From the NCBI GenBank assembly GCA_014055525.1, contig WIAH01000006.1, forward strand, positions 1 through 38,103: a DNA stretch of 38,103 bases, written 5' to 3'. This document shows positions 6,889 through 12,949 of this stretch, one piece after another (position 1 is the stretch's first letter; every line of letters starts with the position of its first letter). Under the pieces are notes generated by a model. That model had not been told where the DNA came from, made no database searches, and saw only the letters and a program-made list of their open reading frames with translations. Source of the stretch: Nitrospira sp. CR1.3 (lineage in GTDB: Bacteria; Nitrospirota; Nitrospiria; Nitrospirales; Nitrospiraceae). A program made the position numbers and the translations under genes.

Positions 6889-6936
6889 CCGGTTTTCTGA
6901 GTGGAAAACCGGTCGCTGGGTTTCGCGCTTTTTTTT
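6889..6936 (+). terminator. Terminator-like hairpin(s) ending in T8
   Basis: CCGGTTTT (6889-6896) pairs with AAAACCGG (6905-6912). A competing stem AAACC/GGTTT (6906-6923) lies closer to an eight-T run at 6929-6936. The two stems are mutually exclusive. It lies between the 6053 gene and the next promoter array, whose first half-site begins right after the T-run. Confidence 0.5.
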
Positions 6937-7013
6937 GTGACCGAATCGTAACGGGAGGTATATCGCACCTTAACGGTTACGTAACATAGTGGAAACATCG
7001 CGAGCGATACGAT
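6937..7013 (+). promoter_or_regulatory. Pho-box-like six-step array and -10 (P3)
   Basis: Steps of exactly 11: GTGACC 6937, GTAACG 6948, TATATC 6959 (degenerate), TTAACG 6970, GTAACA 6981 and GAAACA 6992. Ten bases later is TACGAT (7008-7013) as -10. It is placed directly upstream of CTERM protein 4. Confidence 0.65.
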
Positions 7014-7076
7014 TCCTCCATCTCTTTTTAACCGTCGGCCGCGCTGCAGCGCGAGCCAGACAGAAAGGATGGAGTT

Positions 7077-7757
7077 ATGAGAATCGTCAAGGGGATGGTG
7101 ATGGCAGGTGTGTTGGCGCTTGGAATGACGGGCGCCGGAGGATTCGTCGGTTCGGCCGACGCGGCGCTCGTGACGCAATTGGATTTTTCGAGCGGCGCGG
7201 CCAATTGGGGAGGGAAGCAGGGGCGCGCGCTCGATCGGTTCCTCGATCAGGAAGGCACGATCAAGATGGGCGACTATCAATCGTGGGGGGAGATCGCCGA
7301 TCCGGTGCGACAAGGCGGAAAGAAATACAGTCTCTTTACCAGCGACATCCTCGGCGCGCCGGCTCCGTCCGCGTCGATCAACGGCATGCACATCTCGGTG
7401 GACTTGTCCTCGCTGTTCTTCGGGTGGAAGCGCGGCGGCGAATTGCATCTGTGGAACATCGGCGGCGAGGCCAAAGGCCTCTTCAATCCCGACACGAAGG
7501 AGTTCTATTTGTCGTGGAACAATCTGTTCGACGGGGGGAAACCGGATCACAAGTATGAGCGCAAGCATGACCGCATGCGCGATCAGATCGGCACGTTCTT
7601 CCTGCAAGGCAAGGTGGAAGGCGCTCCGGCGGCTGTCGCGATTCCCGCGGCCGTGTTCCTCTATGGCACGGGGTTGTTCGGTGTCGGGTCCTTCGCCTGG
7701 CTCAAGCGGCGCCGGCAGCCGGCCGCGTCCTTGCAGGACGCGTCTGTATGCCATTGA
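7077..7757 (+). CDS. CTERM surface protein 4 (variant AIPAA sorting signal)
   Basis: A 226-residue protein; ATG 7077 with AAAGGATGGAG upstream. The signal peptide ends near GSADAA (residues 1-~32). The body is more charged than the other three (GKQGRALDRFLDQEG, KPDHKYERKHDRMRDQ) and has Trp-rich segments; no domain recognised. Near the C-terminus VAIPAAVFLYGTGLFGVGSFAW is followed by LKRRRQ, so the order motif-TM-basic holds. However, the motif is AIPAA rather than VPLPG, and about 13 residues (PAASLQDASVCH) trail after the basic cluster, longer than usual. It could be a weaker or differently processed substrate. It has its own promoter array (6937-7013) and ends 26 bases from the convergent arsC. 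Confidence 0.75.
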   Translation: MRIVKGMVMAGVLALGMTGAGGFVGSADAALVTQLDFSSGAANWGGKQGRALDRFLDQEGTIKMGDYQSWGEIADPVRQGGKKYSLFTSDILGAPAPSASINGMHISVDLSSLFFGWKRGGELHLWNIGGEAKGLFNPDTKEFYLSWNNLFDGGKPDHKYERKHDRMRDQIGTFFLQGKVEGAPAAVAIPAAVFLYGTGLFGVGSFAWLKRRRQPAASLQDASVCH

Positions 7758-7783
7758 GGCTTCAGGCGGATGCGCGAGATCGA

Positions 7784-8209
7784 TCAGGCCGGAGACAGCA
7801 TTCTCTCGATCCGGTCCTTCAGCATGAAGAAGGCCCGGTCGAACGCTGCGTCGATGTCCGCCTCGGTCCCTCCGGCCTTGGCAGGATCCGGCGTGCTCCA
7901 ATGAAGTTTGGCCGGCTGGCCGGGGAAGATCGGACAGTGTTCTCCGGCTGCCTGATCACAGACCGTAATCACGAGGTCGAACGGCTGGCCGGAAAACTCG
8001 TTCCACGACTTGCTGTAGGGGCGACCGGGATCGATACCGTGGCGTTTCAAGGTGTCGAGAGAGCGGGGGTGGACGTAACCGGCCGGGGAGCTTCCCGCGC
8101 TCAAGGCCTGAAAACGGCCCTGTCCCAAATGATTCATCAGGGCCTCGGCCATGATGGAACGGCAGGAGTTGCCGGTGCAGAGAATGAGAACTCGCCGGGG
8201 CGCCTCCAT
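7784..8209 (-). CDS. arsC: Arsenate reductase, low-molecular-weight phosphatase type
   Basis: A 141-residue cytoplasmic enzyme reducing arsenate to arsenite. The N-terminal VLILCTGNSCRSIMAEAL contains the P-loop C-X5-R-S (Cys11, Arg17, Ser18) shared with low-molecular-weight tyrosine phosphatases. DLVITVCDQAAGEHCPIFPG (residues ~79-98) supplies the two further cysteines and Asp-containing segment of the thioredoxin-coupled ArsC class; HWSTPDPAKAGG is also typical. The length matches the family. Its ATG at 8209 overlaps the stop of arsI by one base (TGATG), so it is the last, translationally coupled gene of the arsR-acr3-arsI-arsC operon. Reduced arsenite would leave through Acr3. Confidence 0.92.
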   Translation of the reverse strand: MEAPRRVLILCTGNSCRSIMAEALMNHLGQGRFQALSAGSSPAGYVHPRSLDTLKRHGIDPGRPYSKSWNEFSGQPFDLVITVCDQAAGEHCPIFPGQPAKLHWSTPDPAKAGGTEADIDAAFDRAFFMLKDRIERMLSPA

Positions 8210-8682
8210 CAGCCTTGGCGCTCCGCCTCGTTGCTGAACGACTCGAGATCAATAAGGTTCTCCGACAGCGTCGGCGCGCAGCAGGCGCTCTCAGATGGCT
8301 CGTCCCGATCGGAGTACATTCTGGCCTCCTCCATGGTCCGGTAGGCTTCCCACGGGAGACCTGCCGGATCCTTCACCCAGGATTTATCCGAGCGCGCATA
8401 ACAACAGACGGCCACGCCTTCGTCGAGAACGGTCATGTCCGCCGCCTCGATCCGGTTGCGCAGCTCCCGAAGCTCGCTCTCATCCTCGACCTGAATGCCG
8501 AAATGGTCGACGCCGGTCTTCTTTGCGCGGGTGGAAATCGCGAAATTGACGCGCGGATCGTCGAGCATCCACTTCGCGTAGTCCGGCCTGGTCTTGACCG
8601 GCTCCGCCCCGAACAGCGCGCTGTAAAAGCGAATGGATTCTTCGAGATTGCCGACCCCGATATGAACATGAAAGCGTTTCAT
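8209..8682 (-). CDS. arsI: ArsI/CadI-family dioxygenase (C-As lyase type)
   Basis: A 157-residue VOC-fold protein. Candidate Fe(II) ligands are His5, His60 (GVDHFGIQVED) and Glu112 (PWEAY). The vicinal Cys93-Cys94 (AVCCYARSDKSWV) match the trivalent-arsenic-binding cysteines of ArsI. In the family, ArsI cleaves the carbon-arsenic bond of methylarsenite and aromatic arsenicals to give As(III), which Acr3 exports; close CadI relatives respond to cadmium. The C-terminal tail includes a further Cys pair (SESACCAPTL, residues ~131-140) that could also bind metalloid. It lies between acr3 and arsC in the same operon, overlapping arsC by one base. The function is well supported by motif and context, but the substrate range is unknown. 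Confidence 0.88.
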   Translation of the reverse strand: MKRFHVHIGVGNLEESIRFYSALFGAEPVKTRPDYAKWMLDDPRVNFAISTRAKKTGVDHFGIQVEDESELRELRNRIEAADMTVLDEGVAVCCYARSDKSWVKDPAGLPWEAYRTMEEARMYSDRDEPSESACCAPTLSENLIDLESFSNEAERQG

Positions 8683-8723
8683 GGTTCAGTCCTCAGCCTT
8701 CAGCCTTCCCCACTCCCCCTCGT

Positions 8724-9809
8724 TCACGCTGCGACTTCCTTCGGGAACCAGTGGCGCGTGCGATTACAGACATGACAGACGGACAACATGACCGGCACCT
8801 CGACCAACACGCCGACGACCGTCGCCAGCGCCGCCCCGGATTCGGGACCGAAGAGGGCGATCGCCGTCGCGACCGCCAGCTCGAAGAAGTTGCTGGCTCC
8901 GATGAGCGCGCCGGGCGCGGCGACGGCATAGGGCACTCGGAGCCACCGCATCAGCCCATAGGCCAGCGACGCATTCATGTAGACCTGGAGCAGGATCGGA
9001 ACGGCGATGAGCGCCACATGCCAGGGCTTCATCACGATGTTGTCGGCTTGAAAGGCGAAGATGAACACCAGTGTCGTCAGCAAGGCCGTGATGGTCACCG
9101 GGCCGAACCGTGGCAGGAACTCCCGCTCGAACCAGGCCTTGCCCTGTTGCCGGATCAGCCACCACCGGATCAGCGTCCCGATCGCCAGGGGAATTACGAT
9201 AAAGGCGACTACGGAGTACAGCAGGACGGCGAACGGCACGGTCAGCGAGGAGGCGCCGCTCACGAGGAAGCTGATGATGGGAGCGAAGAGCAGGAGCATG
9301 ATCAGGTCGTTGACGGTGACTTGAACCAGCGTGTAGGCGGCGTCCCCATCCGTGAGATAACTCCAGACGAACACCATCGCGGTACAGGGCGCCGCGGCCA
9401 GGATGATGCAGCCGGCAATGTACTGGTCTGCCTCCATCGGGGTCATCCAGGACGCAAAGACGAACCGGAAGAAGAGCCAGGCGAAGAAAGCCATGGAAAA
9501 GGGCTTCACGAGCCAGTTGACAACGAGCGTGACGAAGAGTCCCTGCGGCCGGCGTCCGACGTTCTTCAGGGCCGTGAAATCCACCTTCATCATCATCGGA
9601 ATGATCATCAGCCAGATCAGCACGGCGATCGGGAGATTGATATGGCTGCCTTCGCCGAATTCCCATCCGCGCAAGGTGCCGACGAGCGCCGGAAACCCCC
9701 GACCGACCAAGACTCCGGCGACGATACAGAGTCCGACCCAGAGGGTCAGGTACCGTTCAAAGACATTCAACCGCTTGTCGAGCAAGGGAGAGGGTACTGC
9801 CATGTCCAT
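8724..9809 (-). CDS. acr3: Arsenite efflux permease, Acr3 family
   Basis: A 361-residue inner-membrane protein with about ten hydrophobic segments that exports As(III). Start chosen at 9809 (MDMAVPSPLLDKRLNVFERYLTLWVGLC), typical of Acr3 N-termini; the frame is open a further ~100 codons upstream but that part is charged, non-conserved and overlaps arsR. Diagnostic segments are IMMKVDFTALKNV, IILAAAPCTAMVFVWSYLTDGD (the conserved Cys of TM4) and GALIGASNFFELAVATAI (the C-terminal half helix). AGGAG-like bases lie ~12-18 upstream of the start. It is preceded, 89 bases after arsR, by a second operator-like site at 9864-9879, so it may have extra ArsR control. The partner enzymes are arsI and arsC. 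Confidence 0.93.
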   Translation of the reverse strand: MDMAVPSPLLDKRLNVFERYLTLWVGLCIVAGVLVGRGFPALVGTLRGWEFGEGSHINLPIAVLIWLMIIPMMMKVDFTALKNVGRRPQGLFVTLVVNWLVKPFSMAFFAWLFFRFVFASWMTPMEADQYIAGCIILAAAPCTAMVFVWSYLTDGDAAYTLVQVTVNDLIMLLLFAPIISFLVSGASSLTVPFAVLLYSVVAFIVIPLAIGTLIRWWLIRQQGKAWFEREFLPRFGPVTITALLTTLVFIFAFQADNIVMKPWHVALIAVPILLQVYMNASLAYGLMRWLRVPYAVAAPGALIGASNFFELAVATAIALFGPESGAALATVVGVLVEVPVMLSVCHVCNRTRHWFPKEVAA

Positions 9810-9863
9810 CAGTAAGTGAGACCTCTTCTCCTCGGAGACAGCCCTGGTGATTCTCTTAATCGC

Positions 9864-9879
9864 ATCAAGAAATGTTGAT
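9864..9879. promoter_or_regulatory. Second ArsR operator-like site, between arsR and acr3
   Basis: ATCAA-N6-TTGAT, the same arms and spacing as the perfect palindrome at 10228-10243, though the central six bases are not symmetrical. It sits in the 89-base arsR-acr3 gap. Confidence 0.5.
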
Positions 9880-9898
9880 GTAAATGATCCAAAAAAAC

Positions 9899-10225
9899 CT
9901 ACGCGCAGCTCTTCGACGCGCCGCCAAGCCTGGTAGTTTCTTTCAAGTCTCGAACGAAATCTTCGAGATCTTCGATCGCGTCGGGATTCAGCGCGTAATA
10001 GACCCATCGCCCTTCTCGGCGGTCGTTGATCAGTTCCGCCTCCTTCAAGACCTTCAGATGGAATGAGAGTCGCGATTGTCCGGAATGAAGGGCTTCGGTC
10101 AGGTCGCACACGCACTGTTCGCCGTTCTTGAGTTTATCAAGGAGCTCCAGTCGAGTCAGGTCCGACAGGGCGTGAAAGAGGAGCACGGCCTTCTCTCGTT
10201 GTGTCTTCACCATGCCACAGACCAT
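9899..10225 (-). CDS. arsR: ArsR/SmtB-family arsenic-responsive repressor
   Basis: A 108-residue winged-helix repressor. The helix-turn-helix region contains ELLDKLKNGEQCVCDLTEALH; the CVCDL pair is the classic As(III)-binding site in the alpha-3 helix. It is followed by the recognition helix SQSRLSFHLKVLKEAELI and the wing DRREGRWVYYAL. Binding of As(III) releases the DNA and derepresses the operon. It is the first gene of arsR-acr3-arsI-arsC. Start at ATG 10225, only two bases from the palindrome at 10228-10243; ATG 10213 is an alternative that would leave more room for a ribosome-binding site. Confidence 0.92.
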   Translation of the reverse strand: MVCGMVKTQREKAVLLFHALSDLTRLELLDKLKNGEQCVCDLTEALHSGQSRLSFHLKVLKEAELINDRREGRWVYYALNPDAIEDLEDFVRDLKETTRLGGASKSCA

Positions 10226-10227
10226 AC

Positions 10228-10243
10228 ATCAACAATTGTTGAT
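10228..10243. promoter_or_regulatory. ArsR operator: perfect 16-bp palindrome
   Basis: ATCAACAATTGTTGAT is perfectly palindromic and sits immediately upstream of arsR. Its outer arms recur at 9864-9879. This is the expected place for autoregulation by an ArsR/SmtB repressor. Confidence 0.75.
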
Positions 10244-10314
10244 AAGTCAAACAGGTGACTGACTTATGAGGTGTGACGCGGGGCCGGAGGACAATAAGGA
10301 AGGGTATCGCCGGG

Positions 10315-11310
10315 CTATAATCCAGGCCTGAAACAGAACTGGCGGTCGGTCGGATCCCCCGCCATCGCCCAGAGAGAGACCAGTCGCTGTTGCTCGCCTC
10401 TGATGCGAAGGCAAACCCATTCGGCGTCAATCGGAAACTGGTACCGGAATCGTGTCGCGCCAGGTGGGAGGCTCGCCAAGGTCGTCCAGCGGGAATCGAC
10501 CGAGCCGCTGACTTCGATGCGGTGCGAAATCGTGGTCCCTCCCGGGTTGCTCCACGTCAACTCGAAGCCGGGCTGCAGCGATCTCAGCCTGACATTCTGA
10601 GGTTCGGGGAATATGGTCGGGGCCAGAAGCGGTTGAACGATAACCGGAGCCGGGTTGGGATGAAAACAGGATCGACCGTCCTCTGAGTATTCACTGTGTT
10701 GCGCCGCCTGGGAAGCAGTCTCGTCGCTCTCCGCCCTCACGCGATAACAGACCCACTCCTCATCCGCAGGTTGCAAATAGCTGAACTGCGTCACGCCGGG
10801 AGGCAACAGCGCCGCCGTGGTCCAGACAGGGCGGCGCGAGCTGGAGACGATGATCCGGTGCGAGGCGGGAGGAAGATTCCAATCGATCCATGTGAGTTGA
10901 AACGCGTACGGTCTGACTTGCAGGGCTACCGAGGCGGGCTCGACGAGCTGCGGTCGCGGCGCCGGGGCGGCAATCCCGGCCAGTTCAAACGGCAGGGCTT
11001 GTGAGAGAGCGCTTACGTTGCCGCTGGTGTCATAGGCCGCAATCGCGACAAACCACTGTCCATTGGCTCCCGCTTGCGCTTCTGAGCATCTGATGCTCGT
11101 CCTCAGGCCGATATCTCTCACCTGGCTGAGCTGGCTCGCCAGTCGCCCGAAATATAACCGATACCCGCCCAGATCGGACTCGCCGTTGGGGTTCCACGAA
11201 AGCGTGCAGTCCTGATGCAGCAGTGGACCGGCAGCCTCAGCCGAATATCCTTGAACCGAGTGCGCGGCAACCGCGACCAGCAAGGCAATGCGAACGAACA
11301 GTGCAGCCAT
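10315..11310 (-). CDS. Secreted fibronectin-type-III repeat protein
   Basis: A 331-residue protein. Start at ATG 11310 with AGGGG about eight bases upstream; longer frames lack an export signal. The signal peptide is MAALFVRIALLVAVAAHSVQG. Three FN3-like units follow: LSWNPNGESDLGGYRLYFGR...WFVAIAAYDTSGNVSALS, then FQLTWIDWNLPPASHRIIVSSSRRPVWTTAALLPPGVTQFSYLQPADEEWVCYRVRA, and a close copy FELTWSNPGGTTISHRIEVSGSVDSRWTTLASLPPGATRFRYQFPIDAEWVCLRIRG. Units two and three are clearly an internal duplication. Such proteins act outside the cytoplasm in adhesion or matrix binding; no enzyme domain or sorting tail is seen. It is transcribed away from the exopolysaccharide operon, with its own period-11 promoter array at 11378-11443. 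Confidence 0.75.
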   Translation of the reverse strand: MAALFVRIALLVAVAAHSVQGYSAEAAGPLLHQDCTLSWNPNGESDLGGYRLYFGRLASQLSQVRDIGLRTSIRCSEAQAGANGQWFVAIAAYDTSGNVSALSQALPFELAGIAAPAPRPQLVEPASVALQVRPYAFQLTWIDWNLPPASHRIIVSSSRRPVWTTAALLPPGVTQFSYLQPADEEWVCYRVRAESDETASQAAQHSEYSEDGRSCFHPNPAPVIVQPLLAPTIFPEPQNVRLRSLQPGFELTWSNPGGTTISHRIEVSGSVDSRWTTLASLPPGATRFRYQFPIDAEWVCLRIRGEQQRLVSLWAMAGDPTDRQFCFRPGL

Positions 11311-11377
11311 ACCCGATCCCCTTGCAATCCCTTCTGGCCAGGAAACAGCGCGTCCCGCCATTCTCGCCTGTTTCAAT

Positions 11378-11443
11378 ACTATAGCGAGAAATTGTCCATC
11401 GGCGGTTACGGCAGCCACCAACAACCGGTTAACATACTGTTAA
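11378..11443 (-). promoter_or_regulatory. Pho-box-like array and -10 for the FN3 gene (P4)
   Basis: Read on the minus strand: TTAACA (11443-11438), TTAACC 11 bases on (11432-11427), a degenerate step, then GTAACC (11409-11404) and TGGACA (11398-11393) 11 apart. After nine bases comes TATAGT (11383-11378), a strong -10. One step is 12 rather than 11. The first two units also form a GTTAACA-TAC-TGTTAAC palindrome. Confidence 0.55.
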
Positions 11444-11595
11444 CTCGCGAGGAGAGAAAATATGAAGGGAAGCTTGCCGTTGATGACTAGCTTTTCTTTG
11501 TGACGTCGCAGCACTGGATCTAAGGAATGGGATGGCTTACTGGTTGAGAGCTTATTGAGAAGAGTTCTGGGCTACCTACTTTCATCGACGGGCTT

Positions 11596-11660
11596 TTAAC
11601 AAACAGTTAACACAATCTTGATGGACGCGTGCCTATCGATCAGGATCGAGGTTCTATACT
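11596..11660 (+). promoter_or_regulatory. Pho-box-like array and -10 of the exopolysaccharide operon (P5)
   Basis: TTAACA 11596, TTAACA 11607, TTGATG 11618 and a weaker GTGCCT 11629, all 11 apart. TATACT (11655-11660) begins 59 bases after the first unit and no -35 is visible. The first 43 bases match 22749-22791 at 34 positions without gaps, and the -10 distance is identical there. Confidence 0.7.
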
Positions 11661-11722
11661 ATACACCCTGATCTTTTCCACAGGTGCGACCGACATTCGA
11701 TCGACGCTGGTGAGGTCATGGC

Positions 11723-12943
11723 GTGAGACTCGCGATCGTTACCAATATCTTGACCCCATATAAAGTCGACCTGTTCAAGGCAATGGCCGAAAGGATCGAA
11801 GACTTTGATGTGCTGGTCATGGCCAAACGAGAGGAAAACCGACTGTGGGAGATTGGCCATACTCCGTTCAAGTGTCAGGTGCTGCCCGGCCTGCATCTGA
11901 AAGGGCCTGGAGTCGAGGCCTCTTTCCATGTCAATTACGGGATTTGGCGGCGTCTCAGGCGGATCAATCCCGATATCGTCATGTGCGGGGGATTCGCTCC
12001 GGCACATCTTTCCGCGTTTCTCTTCACTCGTGCCGGAAAAAAACACTATGTTCAGTGGGGGGAGTTTGCGCTGTCCGATGGGGCTGAATCCTCCCCTCTT
12101 CGGCGAATGCTCCGGCGCCTGCTCATCGGGCGGGCGGCGGGGTGCATTGCTTCTTCGACCAAGGCACGCGAGGCTTTTGTCCATTACGGCGCCGATCCTC
12201 AATCAGTGCTGACCGCCCTCTTGCCGTTCGACGTCACGGGGCTTCATAAGAGGGTTACCGCTTATCGCGCGTCGCAGGCCGGCGACACCGCGAGACGTCA
12301 ATATCCTGGGCCCGTACTCCTTTGGGTTGGACAATTGATCGATCGCAAAGGGGTACGAGAACTCTTGTCGCTGTACTCTCGCGTGCGAGCGAAGATGCCG
12401 GCGGTGCATCTTTTGATCGCGGGAGAAGGGCCTTTACGGGAATGGTGTCAATCGGAAGTCCGCCTCCGAGGATGGGATCGAGTCCGGTTGCTCGGGAATA
12501 TTCCGCCGGACCAACTTTTTCGGATATATGCCCTAGCAGATGTTTTTGTCCTGACGACACGCTACGACTGCTTCGGGTTGGTGCTCGGCGAGGCCATGGC
12601 GTGTGAATTGCCCGTAGTGGCGTCGATTCATGCGGCGGCCACGTTGGATCTCGTCGAGGAACGCCGCACCGGTTTTCGCTGCGATCCGCATCGATCGGAG
12701 GAGGCTTCGGCCAAGATACTTGAGGTGCTGGCCCTCTCGTCCCGTGATCGGGCCGCAATCGGTCGAGCGGCCTATGAAATCGTGAAACAATGCGACGCCT
12801 CATTCTCTGCCGGTTCAATGGTGCGCTTTCTGAGCTCGCTGAATAAATCGCCCCATGACGCATCTCTGCTCCGTCAACAGATCGGCCCCAGCCTAGAGTC
12901 ATTCCAAGAATCGAGTCGAAACAGTCGGGCGATGGACGTTTAG
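11723..12943 (+). CDS. Glycosyltransferase, GT4 family
   Basis: A 406-residue cytoplasmic GT-B transferase and the first gene of a nine-gene exopolysaccharide operon. GTG 11723 is preceded by TGAGGT. The N-terminal Rossmann half starts RLAIVTNILTPYKVDLFKAM. The C-terminal half has GPVLLWVGQLIDRKGVRELL, LLIAGEGPLREW, and the donor-binding EX7E-like segment DCFGLVLGEAMACELPVVAS (residues ~285-305). The family transfers sugars from nucleotide donors to a growing lipid-linked chain; donor and acceptor are not predictable here. It ends six bases before the polymerase gene. The long leader lies downstream of the array at 11596-11660. Confidence 0.88.
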   Translation: MRLAIVTNILTPYKVDLFKAMAERIEDFDVLVMAKREENRLWEIGHTPFKCQVLPGLHLKGPGVEASFHVNYGIWRRLRRINPDIVMCGGFAPAHLSAFLFTRAGKKHYVQWGEFALSDGAESSPLRRMLRRLLIGRAAGCIASSTKAREAFVHYGADPQSVLTALLPFDVTGLHKRVTAYRASQAGDTARRQYPGPVLLWVGQLIDRKGVRELLSLYSRVRAKMPAVHLLIAGEGPLREWCQSEVRLRGWDRVRLLGNIPPDQLFRIYALADVFVLTTRYDCFGLVLGEAMACELPVVASIHAAATLDLVEERRTGFRCDPHRSEEASAKILEVLALSSRDRAAIGRAAYEIVKQCDASFSAGSMVRFLSSLNKSPHDASLLRQQIGPSLESFQESSRNSRAMDV

Positions 12944-12949
12944 CGGCGA

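Larger units (their letters stand above)
6743..7076. other. 334-base intergenic region with terminator and promoter
   Basis: It contains the hairpins and T-run at 6889-6936, the period-11 array and -10 at 6937-7013, and a short leader to the 7077 start. No gene was seen. Confidence 0.6.
11311..11722. other. 412-base divergent intergenic region with two promoter arrays
   Basis: The minus-strand array at 11378-11443 serves the FN3 gene and the plus-strand array at 11596-11660 serves the exopolysaccharide operon. Between them (11445-11595) no gene or structure is convincing. A 13-codon frame at 11462 has a good Shine-Dalgarno but probably no promoter. Confidence 0.6.

Noticed and set aside
8751..9815. 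354-residue plus-strand frame opposite acr3
   Set aside because: Highly charged, without any motif; a shadow of the hydrophobic acr3 frame.
8724..10115. Long N-terminal extension of Acr3 starting at 10115
   Set aside because: The extra ~100 residues are Arg-rich, overlap arsR, and contain the arsR-acr3 gap; the family start fits 9809.
11462..11503. 13-codon leader frame with a good Shine-Dalgarno (GAGGAGAG)
   Set aside because: The nearest promoter array (11378-11443) reads the other way and the plus-strand promoter lies downstream, so it is probably not transcribed as a leader.
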